A stretch of 64,000 bases of DNA. It comes from Glycine soja (lineage: Eukaryota > Streptophyta > Magnoliopsida > Fabales > Fabaceae). The stretch is taken from positions 11,477,198-11,541,197 of the forward strand of contig NC_041020.1 of the NCBI RefSeq assembly GCF_004193775.1, in the 5' to 3' direction. How positions within the stretch are numbered: position 1 is the stretch's first letter; the number at the start of each line of letters is the position of its first letter. Of the stretch, positions 1 through 12,128 are shown piece after piece. The notes beneath the pieces were generated by a model. The model ran no database searches. It was given only the letters and a program-made list of their open reading frames with translations, and was not told the DNA's origin. The position numbers and the translations under genes were made by a program.

Positions 1-754
1 GATCGGTTGGATTTTATTTTAGCAGTGATTAAACAAGATAACAACACAAATGATCGGTTGAAAATCATTTTATTATTTATTAGGTGGGAAAACAGCTTAA
101 ATAAATGGTTAAAGCACGTTAAAAGGGGGTACGGAAAACAAACAAAATGAAAATAAAAGTATGCGAAACAAGTGGGGACCACTAAGGGTGCATAGAATGA
201 ATTGAAAGATTCGATTTTGGGAACTTACCGGTTGAAGACCGAAGAACGACGAAGAACGGTGAAGAATCTTCACGAAATCGCTCACGGAAAATTATCGAAA
301 GCGTTACGGAAGCACCTCGGCTTGGATTTTTTCCACAGAAAAAATTTTCCTCACTAATTTTGAGAGAATCCTAAACTACCAGAAGGGTTGAACAATTTAC
401 TCTACCCTCTTTCCCCTATTTATAGGACAAAAGATGGAGGTGGTTGCTGTCCAGGCGAGCTAGGTTGCTTCCACTAGAAGGCACCGCCTTCTGTTGGAAC
501 ATCCTGGAAGGCCCTAGTGGGCCTGGTTGCTATTTGCACCCCCTTTATGTTTTTACTAAATACATCCCTTTTGTGTTTTTTTTTGCTGATTCCTTTCCGA
601 AACTTTACGGATTTCGTAATGATACACATTTTCTTTTCAGAATGTTGAGAAACTTGACAGATTACCTAACGACGGGTGTTAAGTACCTCAAGGTGGTCAA
701 GCGAAGGTTGCATGCCACCAAACAATGGTCCCCGGATGAAATTAGGGTATGACA
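1..754 (-). repeat. LTR X, partial (unit 1)
   Basis: This is the right part of a long terminal repeat whose full version lies at 31497-32663. It ends in GGTATGACA. Read on the minus strand it has a TATA-like CTATAAATAGGGG near 413-425, so the promoter points leftward. The bases just right of it (755-774) read on the minus strand as a purine-rich tract (AAAGAGGGGCAAC), as expected of a polypurine tract beside a 3' LTR. An ORF at 444-752 is a chance frame through the LTR. Confidence 0.8.
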
Positions 755-3530
755 GTTGCCCCTCTTTACTTATTTTTTATTGGAGATAAAAACGAAGTAA
801 AGATAAGACACTAATTTCGTTCGAGCGGAACATCATTCGACCGGTCAATATCCCAACCAACGGAACCTGTCATTCAGAAAGAAAGAAAAGGCATCAGAAG
901 CGTCAACAAAACTTTAGTGTCTTGAAAGCGATAAAATGGGATAACCACGACGTTTCCACGCGCTATCGAACTTGATCGTCCCCGCCCAGCAGAGAAGAAT
1001 CTCGTGCGTCGTTGGGCTTGAATATCTTCGGACGACTAAAGTAAACCTGCAAAAATTTTGAAAATAATCAGAATTGAACGACCAACATCATCCTGATACC
1101 GTCGAATTCGTTCGCCTCGGTTGACGAAAGGTGCGGATAACCATACGGTACCCCCGCATGTCACCTGACTTCATGGGTCAGGATGACAGAAGGTGCAGAA
1201 GACGATATTAGTCTCTGCGCGTCAACGGACTCGTTTGCCCCTGGTTGATGAAAGGTTCGGATGACAATATGGTACTCACGCTTGTCAGCTGACTTCATGG
1301 GTCAGGATGAGAGAAACCGTTTGTACGGATAACCGCTTGGGTATCTCCGCATGTCACCTGACTTCACGGGTCAGGATGACAGAAACCGTTTGTACAGATA
1401 ATCGCTTGGGTATCTCCGTATGTCACCTGACTTCACGGGTCAGGATGACAGAAACCGTTTGTACGGAAAACCGCTTGGGTATCTCTGTACGTCACCTGAC
1501 TTCACGGGTCAGGATGACAGAAAGTGCGGAAGACGATGTAAGTCTCCGCGTGTTAACGAGTTCATTGGCCCCTGATTGACAATGGGTGCAGAAGACAATG
1601 TTAGTCTCTGAATGCTACCATACTCTGAGTCTGATGGATAGCGAAAGAGTGTTTATACGGATAATCACTTAGGCATCTCCGCCTGCCACCTAACTTCACG
1701 GGTTAGGATCAACAGAAATCGTTTGTGCGGATAATCACTTGGGTATCTCCGCACGTCACCTGACTTCACGGGTCAGGATGACAGAAACTGTTTGTACGGA
1801 TAACCGCTTGGGTATCTTCGTACGTCACCTGACTTGACGGGTTAGGATGACAGAAAACGCGGAAGACGACATAAGTCTCTGCGTGTCAATGGGTTTGCTT
1901 GCCCCTGATTGACAAAGGGTGCAGAAGGCGATGTTAGTCTCTACATGCTACCGGACTCTGAGTCTGACGGATAGCGAAAGAGTTTTTATATGGATAACCA
2001 ATTGAGTATCTCCGCCTGCCACCTAACTTCACGGGTTAGGATTAACAGAAATCATTTGTGCGGATAACCACTTGGGTATCTCCGCATGTCATCGGACTTC
2101 ACGGGTTACGATAGCAAAAAGTGGGGTGGTCGACAAAAGCAAGGCTTTTGCTCCTACGTATCCTCAATTTGTGATGAGGAACTTGGACCTACGTAGTTCT
2201 TGCTTTTGTGATGTGTGAGACTAAAATAGTCTCTATCGGGAGATGCTGACATCTTCGAAAAGGGTGCAGATGACCACATTGGCCTCTGCTTGTCAATTGG
2301 ACTTGGGGTCTCCGAATGACAAGGTGCGGATAACCGAAAGGTGTCTCCGCATGCTACCAGACTCTTGGGTCATGAGAGCAAAAGGTGGGGTGGTCGACAA
2401 AAGTGAGGCTTTTGCTCCTACGTATCCTCCATTTGTGATTAAGAACTCAGACTAACGTAGTTCTTTCTTTTGTGAGACTAAATAGTCTCAGTGTTCTTTC
2501 ACTAAAATGAGAACATGCTTTAGTAAACAAACAAAACCTCCAATTGATCAGAGCAACATATATGATTTTTTTGATGAAAAACAATGTGCCTATTGGGGAA
2601 GGAGAGTTTGCTGATGAAACACTGGGCCCGATAGAATAGAAGAGTATCACTCGAAGTGTATTATCCTAATTTTTTTTGTCGAAGAATATCAATCTCACAT
2701 AGGTAAGTGTTTTATCCTAATTTCTCCGATCTTTGATCGGGAACTCTCTTTTATTTTTTTTGTTTTCTTCCGAGGGCAGGGTTTGTGGTAAGTTGGGATT
2801 TTGGCTCAAGGCTTGTAGAACGGCTGGACATGATATATGTCAGGATGTTGGTTTGGCCAGCGGCTCAGGGAAAAAGGAGAAGTCCCACATTATTTCCATG
2901 ATACACATGCAACACTGATGATTAGAAAATTTTATGCAAATCTGGTCATACATGCACCCATGTGGACACTCAAGCATTAAGTTTTTTATGGTCATGTGAC
3001 ATTAGGGCTCAGGATTTATTTCCTATTTTAGTCAACCCAGTGCTCCCAAAACATGTTCTTTTATCAATTCACGCATTCATCCGAGTCCATTAGGGGCGTT
3101 CGGGAAAATTTTCACAGCATTCACCCTTCAGGTGTATACACATTTTCCAACAAAAAACCCTTCGTTTTGATCGGTGAATTTTTGTTCAAAGAAAAGCTGG
3201 AAGTTATTTTCTCATCAAAAGCATGTTGGCTTTTTAGCTAACCAAATTTATTTTTATTTATTTCTCATCTATTAAGTTATTATTACTTATTTATTTTCTC
3301 TTTCTGAAAAGGTCATGCGGATGAGGGCACACACGGCCTACCTACGTCAAATCCCAAAGCAAACAGAGAAGAATGCAATGGTAAGTCACAACAAAAAACA
3401 GTGACAAAATAACTGAGAGCCGTAATGCCAGGTCATAGCGGAAACAAAAACAATAATTGAAAGCAGTAATGTTAGATGACAACAAAAACAATAACTGAAA
3501 GCAGTAGTGTTAATCACAAAAAAAGTGCAG
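755..3530 (-). mobile_element. 3' non-coding internal region of Gypsy X
   Basis: This is the stretch between LTR X and the broken transposon-protein ORF on the minus strand. It contains the candidate polypurine tract (about 757-774), a 69-bp minisatellite and two copies of a motif with GGGGTGGTCGACAAAAG followed by CTCCTACGTATCCTC (about 2123-2190 and 2383-2450). That second motif also resembles part of LTR X. No convincing gene is visible in 2460-3530; its short ORFs match nothing I recognise. Confidence 0.6.
1140..2110 (+). repeat. 69-bp minisatellite (unit 1)
   Basis: A motif starting GTCACCTGACTTCACGGGTC recurs at 1353, 1422 and 1491, exactly 69 bp apart, with more diverged copies at about 1157, 1685, 1757, 1825, 2018 and 2088. 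Because 69 is a multiple of three, one forward frame stays open over several units (1307-1579) and gives a repeated peptide. That is a consequence of the period, not evidence of a gene. Tandem repeats in 3' untranslated regions are known for plant Tat/Ogre-type Gypsy elements. Confidence 0.85.
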
Positions 3531-4728
3531 CGACCTTGGTCATGTGGCTCCGCTCCCTCGCAAGAAACCGAGCAGGTCATTCATATCCTCATCCATACGG
3601 GATTAATCCGCCTCACCCGGGGATCCAGTAGGGTCCTCCCCTGCCTGGGCATCGGGCTAGTCACCAGGCCATGCGACCTTAGCCCCAAACTGCTCTGGGG
3701 TACGACATACAAAAGGGGCGGAACCCTGGCCCTGCTGACTGAGGCTGAACCGATAGAGACACTCATGTATCTTTACCTGTCCATGGTGTTAGGCCGCCTG
3801 CTGGCGAACCAAATGATATATATATCGCTCCACGCGCAGTGGCCCAACCGAATCGGCTTGCCGAGGTGGTGGCGGTGCACCCGCGTCCTGATGTGCGTTG
3901 CCCTGCGCCTGCCTAGGCGTGCAGTACTTCTCGATGAAGACTCGGGTGATCAGTGGTCGGATTACCTTGCTGGGGGTGATAGGAACTCCGTAGGACTGGC
4001 AGAGGCCCGTGATCAGAGCCGGAAACCCCAAGGCCCTGTTGGACTTCTCTGGGTCCAGAGGGTGCCTAGTAGGCGCTATTCCTGCAAACAAATAAATGAC
4101 ATCAGCAATCACTTGGGCCATGTGAACGCTCATCTGCGTCAGGATGGCATACACCAACTGACACTTAGGCAGAGGGAGGTCAAAGTTGTGGTCGCTCGGC
4201 AAGACATTGCTATGCAGCAGTGTCATCCATATCTGGGTCAAGGTAGTCATGCTGGTGCGCATAATCCGTACCTGCCTCCCTGCAGCGGTCCGGGCGAAAT
4301 CCTGCCCTGGTATGCACAGTAGTTGGGCGATGGCTTTCTCATCGAAACCGTCTGCCTAGCTCCTCCTCTGGCTGAATTCACACTGCTGATCTTCCTTCAA
4401 AATCAGTGGGTCGCCCAAGAACTGGCTACTGACATTTGCATCAAAGGGGACCCAGTGACCCCTCACCCGTGAGCGCATGTCCTGAACCCCCTCCTCAGTT
4501 GGCCAGGCATTAGCATAAAATTCTATGACTATCTCCGGGTCAAATTTAGCCAAAGGGGTCACTAGTCGTGCCCAATGTCTGCGAGAGATATCTCCCTGGA
4601 AGTCAGGATAGTTGTCTTCCCTGAGCTGGACACGCCTCTCCCTGTGGAAAGACCATCCCTTGATGGCCTCGAAGCGCTGCTGGTGCTCAACACACCGAAA
4701 ACAGTGACTATCAAACTCTGAGGCGGCA
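3530..4728 (-). pseudogene. Transposon-associated protein ORF, broken (unit 1)
   Basis: On the minus strand one frame runs from about 4728 leftward. It has a segment rich in aromatic and charged residues (EHQQRFEAIKGW, then FYANAWPTEEGVRD-like), then a long helical part (CIPGQDFARTAAGR, LPLPKCQLVYAIL, APTRHPLDPEKSNRALGF), then a Pro/Gln-rich tail. I recognise this as the plant retrotransposon-associated family sometimes labelled 'putative plant transposon protein', of unknown biochemical function. An in-frame TAG at 4356-4358 is shared with unit 2 and so predates the duplication. A TAA at 3789-3791 is private to unit 1. There is no ATG at the expected N-terminus. Forward ORFs over the same bases are shadows. 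Confidence 0.7.
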
Positions 4729-5443
4729 CTGGAGCCTTATGCATAAATTCTGAAATAAGAATAAAATAAAATTACTATAACCGTTGAAGAAATAGTAAAC
4801 CATACAAGATTTATTAGAGGAAAGTTACCCATTTTAGAACTTTCTATAATGTTTGTGTAATAAGTATGTAACATGATAACTCTAGATTACATATACCAGA
4901 ATAATCTAATGTTTCTGGAAGCAATAATTTTAGATTGAACTAAATATTAAATATTTGTAAATTGTCTTACTATAGTCGGTGCAGCAACTCTTAACATATC
5001 CAAAGAACACCATATTTTATTAAGCTAGTAAAAGTTGGAAGATATTGTCTTAATAACATGTCAAAATATTGTCTTAATGTCAACATAGTTGGAAGATATT
5101 GTCTTAACTCTGGAGGTAATATAGCTGCATCTTCTAAGATATTGTCTCCGCGGTGGTGGTATTGTTCTTCGTCGTCGTGATGGGGTTCTCTGCGGTGGTA
5201 GCGTTGTTCTTTGCCTCTGTGATTCCGTGGTGGTGGTGCTGTTATTCGTTGCCGTGATGGGGCTCTCCTCAGTGGTTTTTGCGTTAGTGTAGCAGAAGTG
5301 CAGAACAGCAAAAGCCAAGATCGAATAGAGGTAAACGAAAATGACAAATGAGTGAAGTAGGTTATTTTAAAATGCCAGTCTTTAAAATAAGTTAACTTTA
5401 CAACTATTTTTATGTAAAAATCAAGTTATTGAAAATACCTATA
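4729..5443. other. Intergenic/low-complexity stretch (unit 1)
   Basis: The AT-rich segment 4745-4990 has nothing recognisable. At 4830-4836 unit 1 has lost 399 bp that unit 2 keeps. From 4991 to 5347 two overlapping minus-strand frames are open through a CCACCACCG-type low-complexity tract and short repeats of ATATTGTCTTAA. Both frames persist in unit 2, but neither resembles a known protein, so I do not call a gene. Confidence 0.5.
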
Positions 5444-5762
5444 CCTAAATATGCTTTTGGTCCCTGTAAATTAATGTTTTTCTGGTTCCTGTAAGTTCAT
5501 TTTTCTAATTTTAGTCCTTGTTCGCTCTTTTTCAATTTTTTTTTCTGTAAGATATTGTGCTCATTTTTTGTTCCTACTGTAAGATATTTTGTTCATTTTT
5601 GAAAAACATAAACTTACAAGGATTAAAAATGAGCAAAAAACTTATAGGAACCAAAATTTGAAAAGCATAAACTTATTATAAGGACTAAAATTAGAAAAAT
5701 GAACACAATGACCAAATATCAAAAAACACAAACTTAAAAGGACCAAGAACATATTTAGGCCT
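5444..5762. repeat. Foldback (MITE-like) element, left end truncated
   Basis: The ends are inverted copies: CCTAAATATGCTTTTGGTCC at the left and GGACCAAGAACATATTTAGG at the right, with further complementary blocks inside (CTAATTTTAGTCC against GGACTAAAATTAG). The unit 2 copy (46408-46728) keeps both GGCC ends. Here the left terminus is cut at the breakpoint of the 8.6-kb difference between units. There is no coding capacity. Confidence 0.7.
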
Positions 5763-5999
5763 CTACTTATTATATGAATTTTCCATAAGGAACAAATTTT
5801 GAGCCAAAACAATAAGCACACTTCCATTCTCACTTCTTTTTATTTTTCCTGTCAACTTGTATGATATTTCTTATTTTTTTATTTTATCCAAATCACTTGG
5901 TTCTTTTTATATAATTTTTTTCTATATGCCAAGGAAATTCAGTAAAAAGTTCAGCTTAAAATTCAAAGTGACAAATTCCCAGTAATTTTTATAAGTTCG

Positions 6000-6820
6000 T
6001 ATGTTCAAGCTGCCAGCACCAGCGATTTCAGACTTTGAATTTTTTTAAGCATGGTATATTGATTTCCATTGGTTTACTTTCAACTTTCCTATGTATGTTA
6101 AATTCACTAGGCCTATTTACCACAACTTTAGGAGTTCAACATTCACTTAGGATCAAAATTTCAGCCAGTAATTCAATCACCAAAACTCAAATTCACAATA
6201 GACACAATCATAAGGAAACCTAAAAGTTCAAGAAAAGGTTCACAATCAAAGACTCTCTAAGAATTATGCATGAACATGTTAAGGACTAATTAACATGAAA
6301 GATTTGACTCAAATAAAATTATAGGCTAAAAAAATTTCATACACTCATGAACAAATGAGTTAGACAAAGAAACAAGAAAAATAAAATTCAACACAACATA
6401 AGAAATCTTACGTGACAAGTTTCATGACTAGACATGACTTTTATGACAAAACTACAATAGGTGAATATGTCATTCTAGATTTTTGAGGTTTTCTTCTACT
6501 TTAATGTTTTTGTAAGAATTTTATGGTTTAGGTTTCAGCCAAAAAAATTGACAATATAAAACTCAAAGGAACCTAAACTCAACACAATTCATGGTTCAAG
6601 AACAAGAACAAGGAATTTGAGCCATAGAAAATCAAATCTAGCTTCTATAGCAAGCTTAATTGGTGGAACTTCTAAAAAATTATGTTAACAACATTCAGCA
6701 CAAGACACGTGAGGAGATACATGGAAAGAAACGAAGAAACAACAATGGAGGAGAAAGTAAAGCTGAAAATTAGTGGAGGTTTAAGGAGCACCTACTTGAA
6801 GCTCTTGTGCTCTGATACCA
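6000..6820 (-). mobile_element. LTR-retrotransposon leader remnant with primer-binding site (unit 1)
   Basis: This is AT-rich non-coding sequence ending at 6809-6820 in GCTCTGATACCA, the reverse complement of TGGTATCAGAGC. That is the tRNA-Met-type primer-binding site used by many plant LTR elements. The element therefore points leftward and its 5' LTR lies to the right (from 6823). No gag or pol is visible, so this is a truncated or non-autonomous element. Confidence 0.6.
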
Positions 6821-6822
6821 CT

Positions 6823-7260
6823 TGTTGGAAGCTTGCTTATGAAGCTTCTATGGAGGCTGGATCTTTGAGCTTCAATAAGGTCCTTCAATGGTGATTTTTA
6901 GTCATGGAATTGCAGCGAAAGATAAAGGAGAAGAGGTTAGAGGAGACGTCATCCACTAGAGAATAAGTCATGGAAGGAGAAGCTTCACCACCAAGAGAGT
7001 GGCTTGGATAAGAAGCTTAAAGAGGAAGCTTCAATGGAGGAAGAGAATACCAGAGAGAGGGGGAGGGGGGGGGGCGAGGTGTGGGAATTGAAGGAGATTA
7101 GAGAGAGAAGTTGAACTTTGAAGTGTTTCTCACAAGTTTTTCATTCATCAAAGTTACGACAAGTGTTACTTTGAAGATGTTATATAGGTTTTTTCAATGC
7201 CACCTGGTTAATAGGAACAAATAAAGATTCAAAACAACAAAGAAGGTTGACAAGGAAAAA
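6823..7260 (-). repeat. 5' LTR remnant, minus strand (unit 1)
   Basis: It starts TGTTGGAAGC two bases from the primer-binding site. It includes a purine/G-tract (about 7055-7075) and sequence that is the inverse of 29840-29960 and of 30930-31150, so three related LTR pieces lie in each unit. A minus-strand TATA-like CCTATATAAC lies near 7177. The right boundary is not clear. Confidence 0.5.
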
Positions 7261-8862
7261 AGAAAACAAGATGGAAATTACGAAAACATAGGAAGAGGAT
7301 ATGATGTAAGTTAACAAGATTCAATGATGGTGAGAATAGATGTGATTCGGGAACCTACCAGCCAAGGTGAGATTTTGTTTAGAATTTGTAAAACAGACGA
7401 TACAGAAGAAGGGCTTAGATTCCTCAACATTTTGAGGCCATGTAGGGTGTAAAACATATGTTCCCTTCACAATGCAAACATATCAGGATATACTCGTGAA
7501 GATGCTGATGAGTTTATTTTTTGTAGCTACAATGGACACAACTGGGTATCTTCCAAGGTAGAATGGTTTCATGAGTAAAGAACACTCCAAAGTGAATCTG
7601 AAGTTATTCCTTTCTTGAAAGCATCAATAAGTGACAGTTTTTTCAATCTTGAAATCAGATTTTACCTTTTATTTTAATTTTGTATTTTTTAAACTTTTAG
7701 ATAACAAGTAATTACGAAAACAATCTTAGTATTGTACACCAAAATATTTAGGACAAAAAATCTATTTTTTTTAAATGTAAATTAATTATTTCAGGGTATT
7801 AAAGAAATTTTATACATTTAATTAAAATAAAATCTCAATTTTCTCTCCTCCATAATTCATGTATCCTATTTCTCTCTCCTTAGTGATCACATTCTCGGTT
7901 CCCGTATATCCTTTCTCTCTTCTCTGTATCTCATCAGCTCACAGATTGATGCCGCACTGGGCATTGTGAGTCACAACGATGACTTTCAATGCGGTGTTGG
8001 ACCCAAATTCAGAGTCTCTCTGGTGGAGCACGCTGTTGCAGCGTGAAAGTTTGGTGAAGAGAGGATGGAGGGCATATCCAATGTGCAGGGGGAAAGGATA
8101 TGAAAAAAAAAAAACTAAGAGGGGGTAGAAGTTTCTGACTGTTCAGAGTTGGAAACTGCACAAACTGAGCAATGCCGGTGTGACGAAAAATGGTTATGAC
8201 CAGCGATTGTACCCGCTGGTTGCGGTGGTAAAACCTGTGGGTGAGAGTAGAGAGAGAGTGCAAGTAAAGCAGAGTAGAAAAATAGATAGATGAAAGAAGC
8301 AAGAATACTCATGGTGAGTGCAAAATTTTGCTGCTGAATTGCAAAGATAGTCACGAACTGATGGTGGATGGAGCTTGAATAGTTTACTAGGTGAGGGAGA
8401 CAAAGAAATTTGGAAATTTTGGATGAAACTTGAAGATGTGGTAACATACGAGAGAGAAAGATACCTTTGGCCTAATTATAGAGAAAGTGTGTGAAATGTA
8501 TTTCCAAAAGAAAGGACAAAGGGTTGAGAATCTCTATCACATGCATGCTGATTTGTAATAGTGAGCCACAAATTCATTAACATGAATTTTAAATGTAACA
8601 CAGGGAAAAAAAAACAAAGAAAATACTCTTTATAATCACATACCGCATTTTAATTTAGACATATAAAATAGAGACATTATAGAAGAATGTAATTTCAATT
8701 CATTTATAAAGTAACATAATATAATATATAAAAAGATTACTGCAAAACTATATATATAATCTTCTTTTATATTTTTCTGGTCTCTTCCAACCTTGGATCT
8801 TAGGTCGTCACTCCTCTAAACTAGACCTTGGATTAAGCACATACAATTTAGTATTTTCCCTC
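7261..8862. other. Unassigned AT-rich spacer left of the BPM-like gene
   Basis: No convincing gene is seen. Bases 7661-8023 are absent from unit 2, where the junction carries one extra C. Minus-strand frames at 8009-8447 are open in both units but overlap one another and resemble nothing known. The part next to 8862 is 3' flank of the MATH-BTB gene. Confidence 0.4.
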
Positions 8863-10689
8863 TCAACTAAATTCTTTCTCGCATCCTACTCCAGTCTTTA
8901 GCAGTTCTGATTGCAGTAATGGGCAATTTTTCTTAAGATACTCAACCATCAGAATGCATCACCGCTGCAATAGACATAATAATGAAAGAAATGATATGAG
9001 AATCAACTGTCAACTAACAAATAATGTAGACACCAAAATGATGAAAATATATTACAAGCTAAGAAGTAATTGGCTATGAACTCAAATGTAGAGTTGGGTT
9101 TGAAAGTTAAGCATGGAAACTCACCATCAAAGTTTTCAGCAGAAAATTTTTGACACATGGACTTCAAGTGGGTAGCACAATAACGGTCCGCAAGAGCAAA
9201 AATATAGGCAACAGAATCTACAGATATGTCTTTACAAAGTATAGATTCACACATCAACATTAGTCTTGGCAAACCATACTTTTCTCCGGCAGCTAACAAC
9301 TTTGCTATAAATGATTCAGACAACGAAGGAAAGAATGACGAATCCAACATAAAGAGCTCTTCATCTTCCAAAAGAGTGTCTCTATAAACAAAATGAAGTA
9401 AAGCCTGCTCAACATAGAACACGATTAAAATTAGATAGCCAACCAAACGATAGGCCAGAGTTTAACTGAATTAAATAGCATATATCTTGTGTGGAACAAA
9501 AAACAGCTACAAAGGTATAGAGAAAAAGAGGAACTTTTAATGAATGTGACACCTTGAAAACCTTAGGTTCCATGTCAATAACAACTATCTCCTAATCATC
9601 CTTCTTCAACGCATTAAAAAATTGAGTTTCAAACATGGTTGATCGAGCTGCCAAAACAAGATTATGAGCATAAAACCTTTCTCCACCAACCGAGAAAGTA
9701 ACATCAAATGATTCCTCATCCTCTAACAACATCCCAAAATGTTCACCAATATCAGATTCAGGAACCTGTATTGTGTTTAACTGAGAAGAATCTATGGACG
9801 ACACTAAAACCGCAATAGTGCAATTTATCTTCAAGCAGTCATCCTTGAGAAAAATTGACGTCTCAAGGTGTCTCCGTTTGAAAAACCGCGTATAGCCCCT
9901 ATTACACAACAAGTGCATCATTGATCACTACTTAATGTACACCACAAAAATGGATACAAGAGCTAATAAATCATGATGATATCCAAATCATATCACCAAA
10001 ATCACAAGGTTCTCTAGTTCCTTTGAAAATTTAATTTTTATGGCTTATATTCTAATAAAAGAGCTATCTCTTTAACCCCTGACAATAGTGAAAAAAGATT
10101 AAAAGAAAAATCAATAACACTTTGCTTTATTTTAAAGACTATATTGTTTACATAAATGTTGGACATACGAATATAATAAGTTTGTATAGAGACTAAAACT
10201 AAATTTTAAAATATTAAAAAACTAAGATACATTTCAATATTTATTTTCTAAAAATAAAAATAAAGAAAACACTAACACTAACCACATGCTGCCATGGTTT
10301 ATGAGAGTGTAAGGCCCAATCGTGAGGGAGTGACTGAAGTGGCTATGAACCTTGTGCTCTCCTTTCTTGCATAGGTCGAGCAACGTGAGATCGAACAACG
10401 CACGAACGTTGGTGCTCTTGGATTGGAGTGCAACGAAGACAGAGACATAAGCCGCATTATCTTTGGGGTCCCTACCATCAGGGAAAAAGTATATGGCCCA
10501 TTGGAACCCTCCCACTATGAAAGTCTCACTCACGATGTATTTCCCAATGCCCATTCCTTTCGTTAGTGAGTAACCCTTGATCACAAACTCGTGGGAACCA
10601 CTCATTGTCTCTGTCACCGATTTTGAACTCGTTTGGGACCCTAGAACACTCCTACTCACCATTGCTGGGTTGCACATCGCATGCGACAT
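8863..10689 (-). pseudogene. MATH-BTB (BPM-like) gene, inactivated (unit 1)
   Basis: This resembles plant BPM proteins, which bring substrates to CUL3-type ubiquitin ligases through a MATH domain (substrate binding) and a BTB domain (cullin binding). Four minus-strand exons have GT-AG borders: 10283-10689 (MATH; contains FPDGRDPKD and ends ...YTLINHGSM), 9553-9898 (starts GYTRFFKR, then BTB with DVTFSVGGERF and LVLAARS), 9125-9404 (LLHFVYRD, AAGEKYGLPRL) and 8863-8964 (C-terminal tail). The full reading length of about 380 codons is close to the family's usual ~400. Two lesions are private to this copy: an in-frame TAG at 9592-9594 in the BTB exon, and a 2-bp loss near 8944 in the last exon that gives an early TGA at 8942-8944. 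Confidence 0.85.
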
Positions 10690-11139
10690 TTTCTAAGGAA
10701 GTAAATTTTTCTCGAAAAGTAAAGGAACACGGATTTGCACTGAATCAGATCTTATGTTTTTGGCTTCAATCCAAATAAGTTATGGATTTCATTAAATTTT
10801 ACATTAAATAAATAATAAATGGCAAGTGAATAAAAGAACGATGGCATTTAATGATTTAAAGATTTTTCTTTTATACTTTAATCTGATCTTTATTCTTGAA
10901 GCTTTTGTGCGCATGAGACAACCAGATTTTCATCTCAAATATCATCAATGACTTACACATTATAAAAAAAGTTTGTGGTTTACTGTCTTTTTAGTCTCTA
11001 AACTTTTTAGGATTTCTATTTGTAATACCTGTACTTTTTCTTACTAGTCAATGTTCCTTAATTTTTTATTAGGGACTAGAATAAAAAATCCTAAAAATTT
11101 TAGTGATTAAAAATATAATATGTGCCCATTTTGTCCTAT
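10690..11139. other. 5' flank of the BPM-like gene
   Basis: This AT-rich sequence contains the presumed minus-strand promoter. A small imperfect foldback lies at about 10990-11105 (TTTTTAGTCTCTAAAC against GACTAGAATAAAAAATCC-like arms). No gene is seen. Confidence 0.4.
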
Positions 11140-12128
11140 TCGACGAAAACGTTAGAAAAACCAAAAAGGGGGTCTGTAAATTTTGAAAAGAAGGGTTCGG
11201 GAGTTGTTTTTGCACGGGGAAGGTATACACGCCCGTCACAATGGACGACAACCTTTAATCGAGTGTACATAATGTAACTTCAAAATTATGTTGTTTTCTT
11301 TTTTATGTTTCTTTATTTTTTTTGGGTTAACAAGGGTGTTGCCCTTGCTCCTACATATCCTCAGGTGCGATGAGGAATTCAGACCTGTTCTTTAAGTCTG
11401 AATGTTTTGTGTGTTAAGTTGGTTTTATGCTTTTTGAAAGATTCATTTTAATTGTGAACAAAAAGGTCGTTTAAAGCGTTGGACCTTGAAATGATGTTTT
11501 AACTTTTGAAAAGAGGAGAGAACCGTTAAGGAGTTGGACCTTGAAATGATCTCAAGTGATATTTGATAAAAAGTAGTTAGTTATGAGTTGATTTTATCTT
11601 GGTTTCGTTCGTTAACTTCCAACCTCTTTAAAGATAACTTTACAACAATTGTGATCAGTTAAGATTGAACTTTACAAAGAAAATGAGATCACCGATGATA
11701 GATGGAGGAAATGAATATGCACAAAACACAAGGGGGACCCATAAGGGTGCATAGATCACATTCAAATATCAAAAACAAAACTAATCGACGACCACACGAA
11801 GAACACTGAACAAGGAACAATGTAGGGGTCAATCACGGTCGTGATTCAGTAGCGCCTCGGCTTCATTTTCTCTTCTTTCTTCTTCTTCTCTCTCAATTCT
11901 CTCAATATCCTTCAATGCTGAACCTTGGAACCCTTTACTCAGCCCCCTTCATGCCTATTTATATCCAAAAATGGCATTTTGGTGGACCTGCAGCTCACCC
12001 AGGCAAGCTGAGACTTAGGCATGAAGCAATTGGCTCACCTAGGCGAGCCAGAGACTGGTGTCGAACAACACAGTTTGGCTAGCGAGAATCAATGAATGAC
12101 AGTCCCCTGACAAAATTAGGGTATAACA
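11140..12128 (-). repeat. LTR X-related LTR remnant (unit 1)
   Basis: Block order matches LTR X: a segment ending TTTAATCGAGTGTACATAAT, a T-rich run, CTCCTACATATCCTCAGG, then GACCCATAAGGGTGCATAGA and CGCCTCGGCTTCATTTTC, and an end GGGTATAACA. A minus-strand TATA-like GATATAAATAGG lies near 11956. The left end appears truncated and no internal region is attached. Its right end abuts Gypsy Y pol, so it probably inserted there as, or was reduced to, a solo LTR. Confidence 0.65.

Noticed and set aside
444..752. 102-codon forward ORF in LTR X
   Set aside because: It lies wholly inside an LTR, on the strand opposite to its promoter, and has no family resemblance; in unit 2 it is cut shorter by a frameshift.
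1340..1560. Regularly spaced repeats reminiscent of a CRISPR array
   Set aside because: The whole 69-bp unit is repeated with no unique spacers, and the context is plant retrotransposon DNA.
1307..1579. 90-codon ORF with repeated ETVCTDNRLGIS peptide (also 33198-33488)
   Set aside because: It is the 69-bp minisatellite read in one frame; the repeated peptide follows from a period divisible by three.
3507..4322. 271-codon forward ORF (and 35589-36269)
   Set aside because: Shadow of the minus-strand transposon-associated protein frame, which has recognisable family motifs.
4991..5347. 118-codon minus ORF rich in His, Arg and Pro
   Set aside because: Low-complexity CCACCACCG and ATATTGTCTTAA repeats keep two frames open at once; no homology recognised.
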